In this document: positions 1 to 10,000 of the stretch, piece by piece
Numbering within the stretch: position 1 is the stretch's first letter
How the letters are laid out: each line of letters starts with the position of its first letter
Assembly (NCBI GenBank): GCA_013791785.1
Contig: VMTD01000052.1
Span: 1 to 36,382 of the forward strand
DNA: 36,382 nt
Source: Methanobacteriota archaeon
GTDB taxonomy: Archaea; Thermoplasmatota; Thermoplasmata; SG8-5
Reading direction: 5' to 3'
The notes under the pieces: generated by a model
The model's input: only the letters and a program-made list of their open reading frames with translations
Database searches by the model: none
Told to the model about the DNA's origin: nothing
Position numbers and translations under genes: made by a program

Positions 1-41
1 CACTCCCCGTTTCCAAACTCCCGTTGGGCCCACTTATTTTT

Positions 42-55
42 GGGGGGTTCCCCCC
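42..55. repeat. GGGGGG-TT-CCCCCC palindrome just upstream of the integrase
   Basis: Direct reading of tggggggttccccccatt. Confidence 0.7.
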
Positions 56-90
56 ATTAGATTTATAAGTACTGGATAACCATTATAATC

Positions 91-1284
91 ATGAATAACC
101 TTGATATTCACCGAAGAGAGAAAATATACAACCGTGGGTTGAGCCTAATAGAAAATTCTAAACAGATATCTCGAAAGAATAAGGATAATATCTATGCCTT
201 TGTAGATAAATTACAAAAACAACCAAATCTCTCTTTATCTCGGATTAACATATATTTATTCAGGTTATCTGTAATCTGTAAAAATATTGAAAAAGATTTG
301 AGCCAGTGTAATTTCAATGATGTACAAAATTTGATTGATAAAATGCGCTCGGGAGAGATGAAAAAGCAAAACGGTGAACCGTATTCCAAGAGATCAGCAG
401 AAAACATAGCTCAAACGTTCAAGAGATATTACAACCTCATGGGAAATAAGCGTCTAGCAAAGAAAATAAAGGTTCATAAAATAAGAACCAAAATAGATGC
501 TGCAGATGTCTGGACCGATAAAGAACGAAAGTTACTCCCCTCTTATTCACAGAACCCTATGCAACGTGCATTTCTTGGTATTATGGCCGAGTGTGGAACG
601 CGGTGCGAGGAAGCAGGAACTCTGCGCCTTAAAGATATCACAATTCTTGATAATGGCCATGTGAAAATATTTATCTCAAGATCAAAGACGGTCCAGAGGG
701 AAAATTTTCTGATTTGGAGTGCGACAGATCTCAGACTCTGGTATGATATGCACCCACATAGAGATAGTCCTGATTGTCCAGTTTTTATTAGCCCTCAGAA
801 AAATGAAAACGGTAATCACAACTGTATGAGCTACAATGGACTGGTAAAATGGTTAAAGGAAGCGGCATCAAATTTCATTAAGAACAAGCCAGTTCATCTC
901 CATATTTTGAGACATACATCAATCACATTAGACTTGAGAGCGGGAATTCCTATTTCTATAGTATCAAAAAAACATGGGGTCAGCATCAGTGAAATAGAGA
1001 GAACTTACTCTCACCTTGTTTCTGATGACATTTACAATGAACAGTTAAAGGTCAATGGCCTAACTAAAAAACAAGAACAGCCAACATTGAATAGGTGCAA
1101 GAGCTGTGGTAGTGTTTTAGCAATTGGAGATGAATGCGGAATCTGTAAGAAGATGAAGCAGGACCAACAGCTACATTATGAAAGAATTAAGCTGGAGAAT
1201 GAGAAACTGACAGAGAAAATATTGGGCATACTTGCTAAACACGGAGTAATGTCGGTTTCAAAGAATGAACTTCCGAACATTTGA
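91..1284 (+). CDS. Tyrosine recombinase / integrase with C-terminal zinc ribbon
   Basis: Catalytic-domain signatures GTRCEEAGTLRLKD (first Arg), HLHILRHTSIT (HxxR) and late Tyr in IERTYSHL; C-terminal CKSCGS...CGICKK zinc ribbon. TATA-like tttataagta about 26 nt upstream of the ATG. Confidence 0.93.
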   Translation: MNNLDIHRREKIYNRGLSLIENSKQISRKNKDNIYAFVDKLQKQPNLSLSRINIYLFRLSVICKNIEKDLSQCNFNDVQNLIDKMRSGEMKKQNGEPYSKRSAENIAQTFKRYYNLMGNKRLAKKIKVHKIRTKIDAADVWTDKERKLLPSYSQNPMQRAFLGIMAECGTRCEEAGTLRLKDITILDNGHVKIFISRSKTVQRENFLIWSATDLRLWYDMHPHRDSPDCPVFISPQKNENGNHNCMSYNGLVKWLKEAASNFIKNKPVHLHILRHTSITLDLRAGIPISIVSKKHGVSISEIERTYSHLVSDDIYNEQLKVNGLTKKQEQPTLNRCKSCGSVLAIGDECGICKKMKQDQQLHYERIKLENEKLTEKILGILAKHGVMSVSKNELPNI

Positions 1285-1299
1285 GGTCAGATAGTGAAA

Positions 1300-2325
1300 T
1301 TATGGATACACTTCTTCAATGGAAAAAAACAAAGCATTTAAAATTCTTTCAGATATTTTGTCAAAGTTTTGATAAATAACGGGTTGATCTTCTATCCTAT
1401 GGGCTCCGAAGTTTCTAAAACCATAAACAAGTGCGAAATCCACTTCAATGGGTTGGAGGGCTGCCCCATCTTGGAAGCGATACTCTGAACTTAATAAGTT
1501 TTGAACTGTGTTAGAGAAATTGGTCTTGAATGCACCATTTAATTCTACTATCTTTTGATCATTAAAGATTAAAGAAGATTGAGTAGAAAGAAATTTCAAG
1601 TGGTCAGAAAATTTCCATTGACCTGGATTCTTATGTTTCAAAACATTATCTATGATGAGACAAAGAGTAAATATTGTATTTGCCTGTAGCAAAGAACTAA
1701 GGGTATTTTTTGTTAATCTTTGATCAATCTCTGCAAGTAACTTTTTAAGATGGAACGATTCAAATGCGAAGTAGAAGACCACCTCTCTTAAAGCAACAAA
1801 TTCTAAGAACCTTGATTTAAATTCAGATAAATTCAATGTTCCCTCCCTTGATGAACGATAAACATTCAGCTTTCCATCAATGAAATTTGTGATTTCCTCA
1901 ACTTTTTGCTTAAAAAACTGGTCTTGTTTCTCATAATCTAAAGTTACAAAAGAGTAGGCAGGCGTAGTAGGTGAATCAACACCATATGTTATTTTATCTT
2001 CTTCTAAAGCTTGATGCATCAATAAGAAACCTTTTTCTAGATCTCCATTTAAGATACAGGTTACGCCCCAAAAGTAGTATGGGGTTCCTTTATGGATTCT
2101 CTTACCATGTTTATCCTCCCATTCATATGCTATTTTCAAAGCTAAATCCCATACTAATTCACAAGCCCTAAAACGTCCTTGGTGTAGAAAAAATCTCCAG
2201 ATAATTGTGAAAGATCCAAAAAATGGATCATGGCTTTTATTATCATCAATATTCTGGCCGAAAAATTCTTCTGGATCCAGAACCCTAAAGCCTTGTTCTT
2301 CAATACTAAGTTCTATTACCTTCAT
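1300..2325 (-). CDS. Uncharacterised protein, TPR-like N-terminus and HEPN-like C-terminal motif (YGFRNFGAHR)
   Basis: Long ORF; RNFGAH fits the Rx4-6H HEPN RNase motif; alpha-helical composition. Confidence 0.7.
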   Translation of the reverse strand: MKVIELSIEEQGFRVLDPEEFFGQNIDDNKSHDPFFGSFTIIWRFFLHQGRFRACELVWDLALKIAYEWEDKHGKRIHKGTPYYFWGVTCILNGDLEKGFLLMHQALEEDKITYGVDSPTTPAYSFVTLDYEKQDQFFKQKVEEITNFIDGKLNVYRSSREGTLNLSEFKSRFLEFVALREVVFYFAFESFHLKKLLAEIDQRLTKNTLSSLLQANTIFTLCLIIDNVLKHKNPGQWKFSDHLKFLSTQSSLIFNDQKIVELNGAFKTNFSNTVQNLLSSEYRFQDGAALQPIEVDFALVYGFRNFGAHRIEDQPVIYQNFDKISERILNALFFSIEEVYP

Positions 2326-2480
2326 AGTTAAAATATAGAACGGATGGTTAAAAACATATCGCTAATATCAATTTTCTTCTCATCCCTCAGGAACGCTTCC
2401 ATCTGCTAACAACAAACCCGCAAATGACATCTTAGCTAATCTGACCGAACGCAAAGCTGTCTATTTGGGGCTTTGCCCTA

Positions 2481-3233
2481 TTATTGAGATTCGGCATCTG
2501 GCTTATCACTCAAGTAGGATTCAAAGTTAGCTCCAATAGATTTTGCTGGTATCTCCCATTGCAACCTTTTTGCTATAATTCTGGTAAATATTTCATATAT
2601 ATCTTGAGTCAAGATTAGATATTTAGAATACCATTTTCCACCGTATTCATATATAGTGTATGTATAATCTTTCTTAGCCTCAAAAATCATTATTTCATTA
2701 GTTTCTGTGTTTTTCATTGGAAAGATACGCAAACCATGTTTGTAAGAAGTGTAAAATGGATAATACTGGATATAAAATTCAGCAATTTCATTCAGTTTTG
2801 CTTGTAATTTCTCTGCTGATTTGTTGAGAGATTCTACTTTGTTATCATCAATTTTTGTGTAACCAAATATATCAATGAAATAGTCAATTGGCCTGTTCTT
2901 GATGTTTTGATAGAATTCCAATATAGAACCAGAACCTGTTTCATGAATTGACATTAAGCGCTTCTGTAAATTTGGAATATCTTCTTTTAAAGTAATGATT
3001 ATTGCAGCTAAGTCTGCAGCATACTGGACTGTATTAATGACAACCTCAACTTCATACATCCTTTTTAACGATGGACGTTTATCTTCTTCTATCTCTGGTA
3101 TTATCTCTTCCATATTTTCTATGAAACGTTGCAACATATGAGCTTTGTAATATCTAAATAAAAAAGCATATGAATATCCGAATACTGCGTTTTCAAGCCC
3201 TATTTGGCGAAAATGTATCTTTCCTTGCTTCAT
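2481..3233 (-). CDS. Uncharacterised alpha-helical protein
   Basis: 250-aa ORF with coding-like composition, contains FYTSYKHGLR motif; no family recognised. Confidence 0.65.
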   Translation of the reverse strand: MKQGKIHFRQIGLENAVFGYSYAFLFRYYKAHMLQRFIENMEEIIPEIEEDKRPSLKRMYEVEVVINTVQYAADLAAIIITLKEDIPNLQKRLMSIHETGSGSILEFYQNIKNRPIDYFIDIFGYTKIDDNKVESLNKSAEKLQAKLNEIAEFYIQYYPFYTSYKHGLRIFPMKNTETNEIMIFEAKKDYTYTIYEYGGKWYSKYLILTQDIYEIFTRIIAKRLQWEIPAKSIGANFESYLSDKPDAESQ

Positions 3234-3417
3234 ACAAATGTATTATTTTTAGATATATTAAAGATGACCTCCAATTGTATAATTTTGCAGAGATGCGAAC
3301 ACCTTTTCTCCTGAACAAAGCCAGTGAGAAAATGAGTTCTCAGGTTTCAGACACCTGCGCCCCAGGTGTCAAGGAAGCAGGGGCTGTTAGAGAGAATGAT
3401 TATAGGCAGGTGAAGCC

Positions 3418-3528
3418 ATGATCTGGCTGATGTGTGAAGTTTGCGGCCAGGCCTTCAATAGGAATCGAATGGTCATGTATGGCACTGGTTCCGATGTTTG
3501 TCCTGGGTGCAAAAAACCAGAAAAATAA
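3418..3528 (+). CDS. 36-aa putative zinc-ribbon microprotein (MIWLMCEVCGQAFNRNRMVMYGTGSDVCPGCKKPEK)
   Basis: Read from the sequence; two CxxC pairs. Below the ORF-track cutoff. Confidence 0.45.
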   Translation: MIWLMCEVCGQAFNRNRMVMYGTGSDVCPGCKKPEK

Positions 3529-3532
3529 AATA

Positions 3533-3579
3533 ACGGAGTGCTTGGCTTTAACGCCAGGTTGGAGAGAGAAACACTCCGT
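3533..3579. repeat. Inverted repeat ACGGAGTG...CACTCCGT with inner TGGC/GCCA
   Basis: 8-bp perfect stem just downstream of the small zinc-ribbon ORF. Confidence 0.5.
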
Positions 3580-3794
3580 CGTGGGGAAGAGTTTATCCTA
3601 ATCTATCATTCATTGCCCATTTATTTTGCCTTACTAATTTCCTTTGCTTCCCGAAGACCTGTATAATGAAACATGATATTAGGTTTTCGTATGCTTTTGA
3701 TTCACATTGATGAACTTAGTAATATTTGATTACAATAAAGCCTAATATGCCCTTTTGCTAGGTGAGCCAACGTTCAATTTGAGTGCTGTCTTTT

Positions 3795-4025
3795 CTATTC
3801 GACCATATCCACCCTACAACCCTTTAACCATTTCTTGGACACTTGAAAACAATCATCATTGGTAATATCATGGGCTAATTTCCAGTTGACATGATTTTTA
3901 TCTTGTTTATAGCACATATGCATCATAAGGTGGTTTAATTCCTTGAACCATTTTGTGCAGGCTGGGCATTCATAATAATACTTCAGCACTTTTCCATCAA
4001 GCAAATCCATGAGTTCGACTTTCAT
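3795..4025 (-). CDS. Small C2H2-type zinc-finger protein
   Basis: CPACTKWFKELNHLMMHMC (CxxC...HxxxH); divergent from the helicase operon. Confidence 0.6.
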   Translation of the reverse strand: MKVELMDLLDGKVLKYYYECPACTKWFKELNHLMMHMCYKQDKNHVNWKLAHDITNDDCFQVSKKWLKGCRVDMVE

Positions 4026-4110
4026 TGTTCCCCTATCAACTTGATTCTATTAAATATAATGCGCCATTTTATTTAATCCTACATTAACAGCAAAGGTTTA
4101 TTTTTCTGTA

Positions 4111-7014
4111 TTGCTTCGAGGCTCTGTAAGGCTTGTTCTCTCTGGAAGTGAGAGTGCGGGGGTAAGGTGCGTGTCTGGAGAAGGCTCATTTAATCCTGGA
4201 GAAATAATCGAAATGCGTTCACGATTGTGGCGTGTTGATTCAATCATAGATGATATCTTGGAGGCCACACCAATAGACGGCCTAATCTTTGAGCAACAAA
4301 AGTTCTTCATGCCTTTCGAGAACATTAAACCGGGGAAATTATCTGCACCCAATCCAAACTTGATTGGCAACTATGCACAGCAGAAGCTTCTGCATCACGC
4401 TTACAAACTGGATTTACTGCATAGCACAGCCCCAATTCTCAGCCTTCAACGCTCTCGTGTAATTCCTGAAGAATATCAGCTGGTTCCATTAATCATGTCA
4501 ATGGATATGCCCAAGGTTAGGCTGTTGATTGCTGATGATGTTGGATTAGGAAAAACCATCGAGGCGGGCTTAATAATTAAAGAGTTACTGGCCAGAAATC
4601 GAGCAAAGAGGGTTCTGGTCGTGTGTCCAGCAAACCTTAGAGAACAATGGAAAAACTCAATGGATTATTTCTTCCACCTTGACGCAAGGATTATATCAAC
4701 CAGGCACAGGCGAGGCATGGAGAGGGAGCTACCTCCGGGAGCTAATCCCTGGGAACATTATGACTTATTGATTACTTCTGTGGATTATGTAAAAAACGAC
4801 CCCACCAGAAATTACGTGTTTGAGCAGGACTGGGATATTGTTGTTGTTGATGAAGCTCACAACTGTGCAAAACCACACCAGATGCAGAGAAGCCAGAAAG
4901 TGGATATGAAGCGTTTTGAGTTCGTAAGGGATCTCGCAAAAGAATGCAAACATTTGTTGTTGCTTACGGCTACACCGCACAACGGTTACTCAGATAGCTA
5001 TGGAAGTTTATTCGGGTTCTTAGGCATGGACCTCACATCTGGGCCTGTTCACAATCCCCGCATATTAAAAGATAGGGCCAGAGACTATGTTTGCCAGAGG
5101 AGAAGGAAAGATGTTATGGAATGGATTGAATCCTCTGGAGGGAGAGTTGTACCCTTCCCAAAAAGAGATCAGAAAGAGATTTCAATACTCCTATCACCAC
5201 AGCAAAAAGAAGCTATTGACAAAGTAGATGATTTCACAAAGTATCTGTCATCTGTTGCACAGGCGGAAGGTCAGGGGCATAAGAAATTAATGGCTGGCTG
5301 GACTATAATGCACTTCCATAAACGGGCATTAAGTTCGCCAGCAGCACTAATTAAATCGCTACAAAACAGAATCAGGAAGATAACAGAAGATGAACATGCC
5401 GAAGACTCTGGACTCACTCTCTCAGAGGCAAAGGCAACCGCCCTCGATGAGGACACTGGAGAAAAACTTAGTGAGGAGGAAGCCTCTACCCAGCTCGACA
5501 AAGAGATTTTTGGCACAACTGAATCTCGTTCGACGGAGCTGGCCTTATTGGAAGGGGCTTTGGAATGTGCTAAAAAGATAACGCCAGCTAGGGACATGAA
5601 GCTTCGAGAGTTGAAATCAAGACTTTCAGATCGTCTGAAAATCAATCCCAAACTTATAATTTTTACCAAGTACAAAGACACACTGGACTATCTAGAAAAA
5701 CAAATTGGAAAAGATAATGATTTCAAGGATACCAGGATAGTTACTATTTATGGAGAAATGACCGAAGCCCATCGTAGAGAGAAATTCATTCAGTTCGAGG
5801 ATGCTGCAAAAGCCGTAATGATTGCAACGGATTGTATTTCTGAGGGAATTGATTTGCAATATCTTTCATCTCAATTAATCCACTATGAGATTCCCTGGAA
5901 CCCAAACCGATTGGAACAAAGGAATGGACGTATTGATCGATATGGACAAAAAGAAAGCGAAGTCTATATCCGGATATTTTACATGGAAGACCCTCTTGAT
6001 GCAGCCATCCTGAAGGTCCTTGTGAAAAAAGCTGAACAAATACGCAAGGACTACGGTTTTTCTCCACCATTCTTTGGAGACGACCAAACAGTCATTGACC
6101 TCATTTTAGAAATGGGTTTGGACATTCCTTATAAATCTCAAACCAGTCTTTTAGAGTTCGAGAAAGGTGATAAAGCCACTGTAGAAATCAACCCGATGTC
6201 AGATGAAACCATTGAACGAATAAAGGAAGAATCCTTCTTTGGCCAGACTAAATTAGACCTTGCGGAGGTTCAGGAAAGGCTTGAAGAAACCAGAAAGCAA
6301 TTTGGCAATCAGGAGCAAATTGAGAAATTCATTATTAGTGCTTTGAACAGATTTAGTACAAAAATCACAAAACATAATGACTTGTATGATCTGGAAATAA
6401 CCGATGACACTCTCCTGGCCCCAGGCATTGAAAAAGAAATGAAGAACATTTCATTCGACCCCAATCGCTCAGCAAAGAGTTCCCGAATCGGATTGATTGA
6501 CCTGGGCCACCCGCTAGTACGTCAATTAATCGAACGCCTGAAAACTTCGGCTTTCGAAGACACTGAAAGATATGAACGAACCGCATATATTACTTCAAAA
6601 TCTGTTAAAGAGGTAACAGCAATCTACCATCTCCTTGTTCGGTACACAGTTGCTACAAAACCAATCTCAATCTTGGAAGAAATTGTCCCGATAGCTCGAA
6701 CTGTCTATGGAAAAGAAACATTGGACGACAATTCTTTAACCCTCATTCTCGACTCTTCTCCCGAGCGCACAACCCAAAGCGAAATAACAGTTAAGGACAC
6801 ATTACAAAAGGCACTATCTGGCATTTCTGGGGATTCTTTTGGGGATACCATTGAACAGAGGCGTAGAAATTTATGCTTGGAAAGACGGCGGTTGAAAGAG
6901 AGGCTTGAGAAAGAAGGCTCTGCAGAATGGGCAAAGGGAATTGACAACATCAAGATAGCATCAATAGACCTCTTAACCGTGACTCTTTATTTCCCAATTC
7001 CTGGAGGGGCGTAA
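4111..7014 (+). CDS. drmD-like: SNF2-family helicase, DISARM DrmD-like
   Basis: DDVGLGKTIEAGLI (motif I), VVDEAHN (DEAH), LLLTATPHNG, LEQRNGRIDRYGQ (motif VI). TTG start is tentative. Confidence 0.87.
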   Translation: MLRGSVRLVLSGSESAGVRCVSGEGSFNPGEIIEMRSRLWRVDSIIDDILEATPIDGLIFEQQKFFMPFENIKPGKLSAPNPNLIGNYAQQKLLHHAYKLDLLHSTAPILSLQRSRVIPEEYQLVPLIMSMDMPKVRLLIADDVGLGKTIEAGLIIKELLARNRAKRVLVVCPANLREQWKNSMDYFFHLDARIISTRHRRGMERELPPGANPWEHYDLLITSVDYVKNDPTRNYVFEQDWDIVVVDEAHNCAKPHQMQRSQKVDMKRFEFVRDLAKECKHLLLLTATPHNGYSDSYGSLFGFLGMDLTSGPVHNPRILKDRARDYVCQRRRKDVMEWIESSGGRVVPFPKRDQKEISILLSPQQKEAIDKVDDFTKYLSSVAQAEGQGHKKLMAGWTIMHFHKRALSSPAALIKSLQNRIRKITEDEHAEDSGLTLSEAKATALDEDTGEKLSEEEASTQLDKEIFGTTESRSTELALLEGALECAKKITPARDMKLRELKSRLSDRLKINPKLIIFTKYKDTLDYLEKQIGKDNDFKDTRIVTIYGEMTEAHRREKFIQFEDAAKAVMIATDCISEGIDLQYLSSQLIHYEIPWNPNRLEQRNGRIDRYGQKESEVYIRIFYMEDPLDAAILKVLVKKAEQIRKDYGFSPPFFGDDQTVIDLILEMGLDIPYKSQTSLLEFEKGDKATVEINPMSDETIERIKEESFFGQTKLDLAEVQERLEETRKQFGNQEQIEKFIISALNRFSTKITKHNDLYDLEITDDTLLAPGIEKEMKNISFDPNRSAKSSRIGLIDLGHPLVRQLIERLKTSAFEDTERYERTAYITSKSVKEVTAIYHLLVRYTVATKPISILEEIVPIARTVYGKETLDDNSLTLILDSSPERTTQSEITVKDTLQKALSGISGDSFGDTIEQRRRNLCLERRRLKERLEKEGSAEWAKGIDNIKIASIDLLTVTLYFPIPGGA

Positions 7015-10000
7015 ATGCGTGAAAAATCTGCATTTCATATACACCCCAGCGGTGGCCTTTTGACAACCCAGTTTATTGACAAGCTTAAGAACAGGGATAT
7101 AAATGAGCCATATGTAAAAGCAAATACATTTGCTTACGATGACCGTCCAGCACCCAACCCAGCAGATTTAGAAATGCTGGTTTCTAAGGCCTGGATTGAC
7201 CTGCTTGAAAAGTGGCATTCTGTTTCCATTTTCATTGAGAAATATGATGCATCAAAAGCACGTATGCGATGGATTATTCCATTGCTCGAAGCACTGGGCT
7301 ACGAGCCTGTTTTCCTGAAAAGCGATACTTTGGTTTCTAACGTAAATGATGTTAAGATTCCACTCTCACACCGCGGAGGAAGCTGGAAGCATGCGCCGAT
7401 AATCCATACTGTCGAGCCAGGCCAGAATCTTGATGAGCGCCCGTCCCAAAAGCGTGGCATCAAGAGCCCTCATGATGATGTTCAGATATATCTCAATGAA
7501 ACAAAAGAAGACCAGTGGGCCATTGTGACAAATGGTCGCATACTGAGACTACTCAGAGACTATCATCACACTTACACTAAAGGTTACATTGAATTCGACC
7601 TAGAGGGTATATTCGAGGAGAGGAGCTTCTCTGATTTCTATGCTCTGTATCGTCTGGTACACCCGAGCCGATTTGTCCCTGACGGGGATGGAATTTCGCC
7701 ACTTGAACACTTCTACAAGAAGAGCCTAGCTGCTGGAGAAAAGATTGGGGACGACCTCCGAGAGAATGTGAAATCCTCAATCGAACTTCTTGGAAACGGC
7801 TTCCTGACCAAGGAACTAATCGACAAATTCATTGAAGACCCAGAGGAATGCCAGAAATATTACCAAGAGATTTTACACGTTGTTTATCGAATAATGTTCC
7901 TCATGTTCGCTGAACAGAGAGGAATGCTCCCAACTAGGGGCTCCCTCTACGCCGAGGCTTATAGCATTACCAAGCTCAGGGAACGAGCTGAGAAAGCTAA
8001 GAAAAGAGACACCCATAAAGATGTCTGGCAGGGGCTTCTGGTAACCTTTAACATGATAGGACAGGGTGTGGAAGATAAGCGGGTCAATATATTCGGATAC
8101 AATGGCGGTCTTTTTGACAATTCCAAAATCAAGACCCTGGAAAAGTTGAATTGTGAAAATTCCCATCTACTTCAAGCTATCAGGTATCTTACATATTTTG
8201 AGGCCGAGAGAACATTACAGAGGATAAGTTACGTTGATCTGGGTGTTGAAGAGATTGGCTCGATTTATGAAAGTCTTCTAGACTACACACCGAGGATACT
8301 ATCGGAAGACGTAGCAGTTGATAATAGGACATATCTGGCCAGAACATTCTTTTTGGACCCACGGGGGGCTGCCAGGAAATCCACCGGAAGCTATTACACA
8401 GACCCACGGTTGGTTAATGAACTCATTAATAGTGCATTGAAGCCAGTCCTCGAAGACCGGCTCAAAGGCAAGCGTTCTAGAGATGAGAAAGTGGAAGCTC
8501 TGTTGGACATCAATGTCTGCGATCCCGCTTGTGGGAGTGCTGCTTTCCTCATTGCAGCCACAAATTTCTTAGGAAAGGAGCTGGCTAAGATAAGAACTGA
8601 TACCGAATATCCACCAGATAAAGAAGAAAGGATAGCAAGACGTGATGTACTCCAGCATTGTATTTATGGAGTTGATTTGAACCCAATGGCCGTTGAACTG
8701 GCTAAGGTATCTCTCTGGATAAATGCATGTGTTTCAGAAATGCCATTAAACTTTTTGGATTATCACATCAAATGTGGAAATTCATTAATTGGTACAACTC
8801 CAGATTTGCTGGAAAATGGAATTCCAGACGAAGCTTTCACACCTGTCGAAGGGGATAATAAGGGATATGCAAGTGAAATCAAGACCCTCAATAAGAAACA
8901 GAAGCAAATAAAAACGTTGGACCGCTGGGAAGAGGAGGAAGAGGCAGTCAAAACAGATAAGTTCGATTTGTTGAAGGACCTGCCAGAAGATTCTATCGAG
9001 GATATCAATCTCAAGAAAGCAGAATATGAGAAGCTATTGGCAAACGAGGATTACAAGCTTGATAAGTTGCTGTGTGATACTTGGACATCTGCTTTCTTCT
9101 GGCCTTTGACTTCTGAATCCCCCGACCCGCCTACTGCGAGAGTTTTGGACAAGATGTACGACCATGGTGTAGCTGATGTGGATGAGGGCACTTTAGAATT
9201 GATTAGAAAGCTGGCTGAAGAACATAGGTTCTTCCATTGGCATTTGGAATTCCCGGAAATATTTTCAGAAGACAAGTCGGGTTTCAGCTGTATCATTGGA
9301 AATCCACCCTGGGACAAAATAAAACTTCAAGAAAAAGAATTTTTCGCCCCATATAATCAAGAGATTAGTGAGGCATCTACAGCTGCAAAAAGGAAAAAGA
9401 TGATTAAGAAGTTGAAAGAAAGTGAAAAAGTAAATGATATTTTACTTCATGACACTTATAGATTAGAAATGAAAACGTTTGAAAACTATAATCATTTTGT
9501 TAGAAATTCGGGCAGATTTCCTCTAGCTGGACGGGGAGATGTTAATACATATTCGGTTTTTGCTGAATTGTCATCACAGTACACCAATTCAGGCGGATAT
9601 TTTGGGATGGTGTTAAAGACGGGAATAGTTTCAGATGACACAAATAAATATTTCTTTCAGGAGATGGTTTCAAACAGACGGATTGATTCTATTTATGACT
9701 TTATAAATAAAGAAAAACTATTTCCTGATGTTGGAGCAATAGAGCGATTTTCATTATTTACTTGTGCATCTTCTTTGGCTGGACCTGAAGAATTTGAAAT
9801 ATCAGTATTAAATGAAAACTTTGAGGATCTTCACAATCAAGATAAACGATATAGATTATCTTTTGAAGATATTAGACGAATGAATCCTAATACACTTACG
9901 TGTCCACTTTTCCACAAGAAGGAAGATGTCGAGATATGTAAGAGCATGTATCAAAAGAATCCAGTTTTAATTAATGAAACCGAAGATAATCCTTCAAATT

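Noticed and set aside
1-90. Integrase att direct repeat with the region near 32,090
   Set aside because: Compared by eye, no convincing shared core found; boundary remains inferential.
5271-5681. Antisense 136-aa ORF inside the SNF2 helicase (and similar antisense ORFs through 4098-16000)
   Set aside because: Mirror of a strongly coding frame with clear helicase motifs; low-complexity Ser-rich translation.
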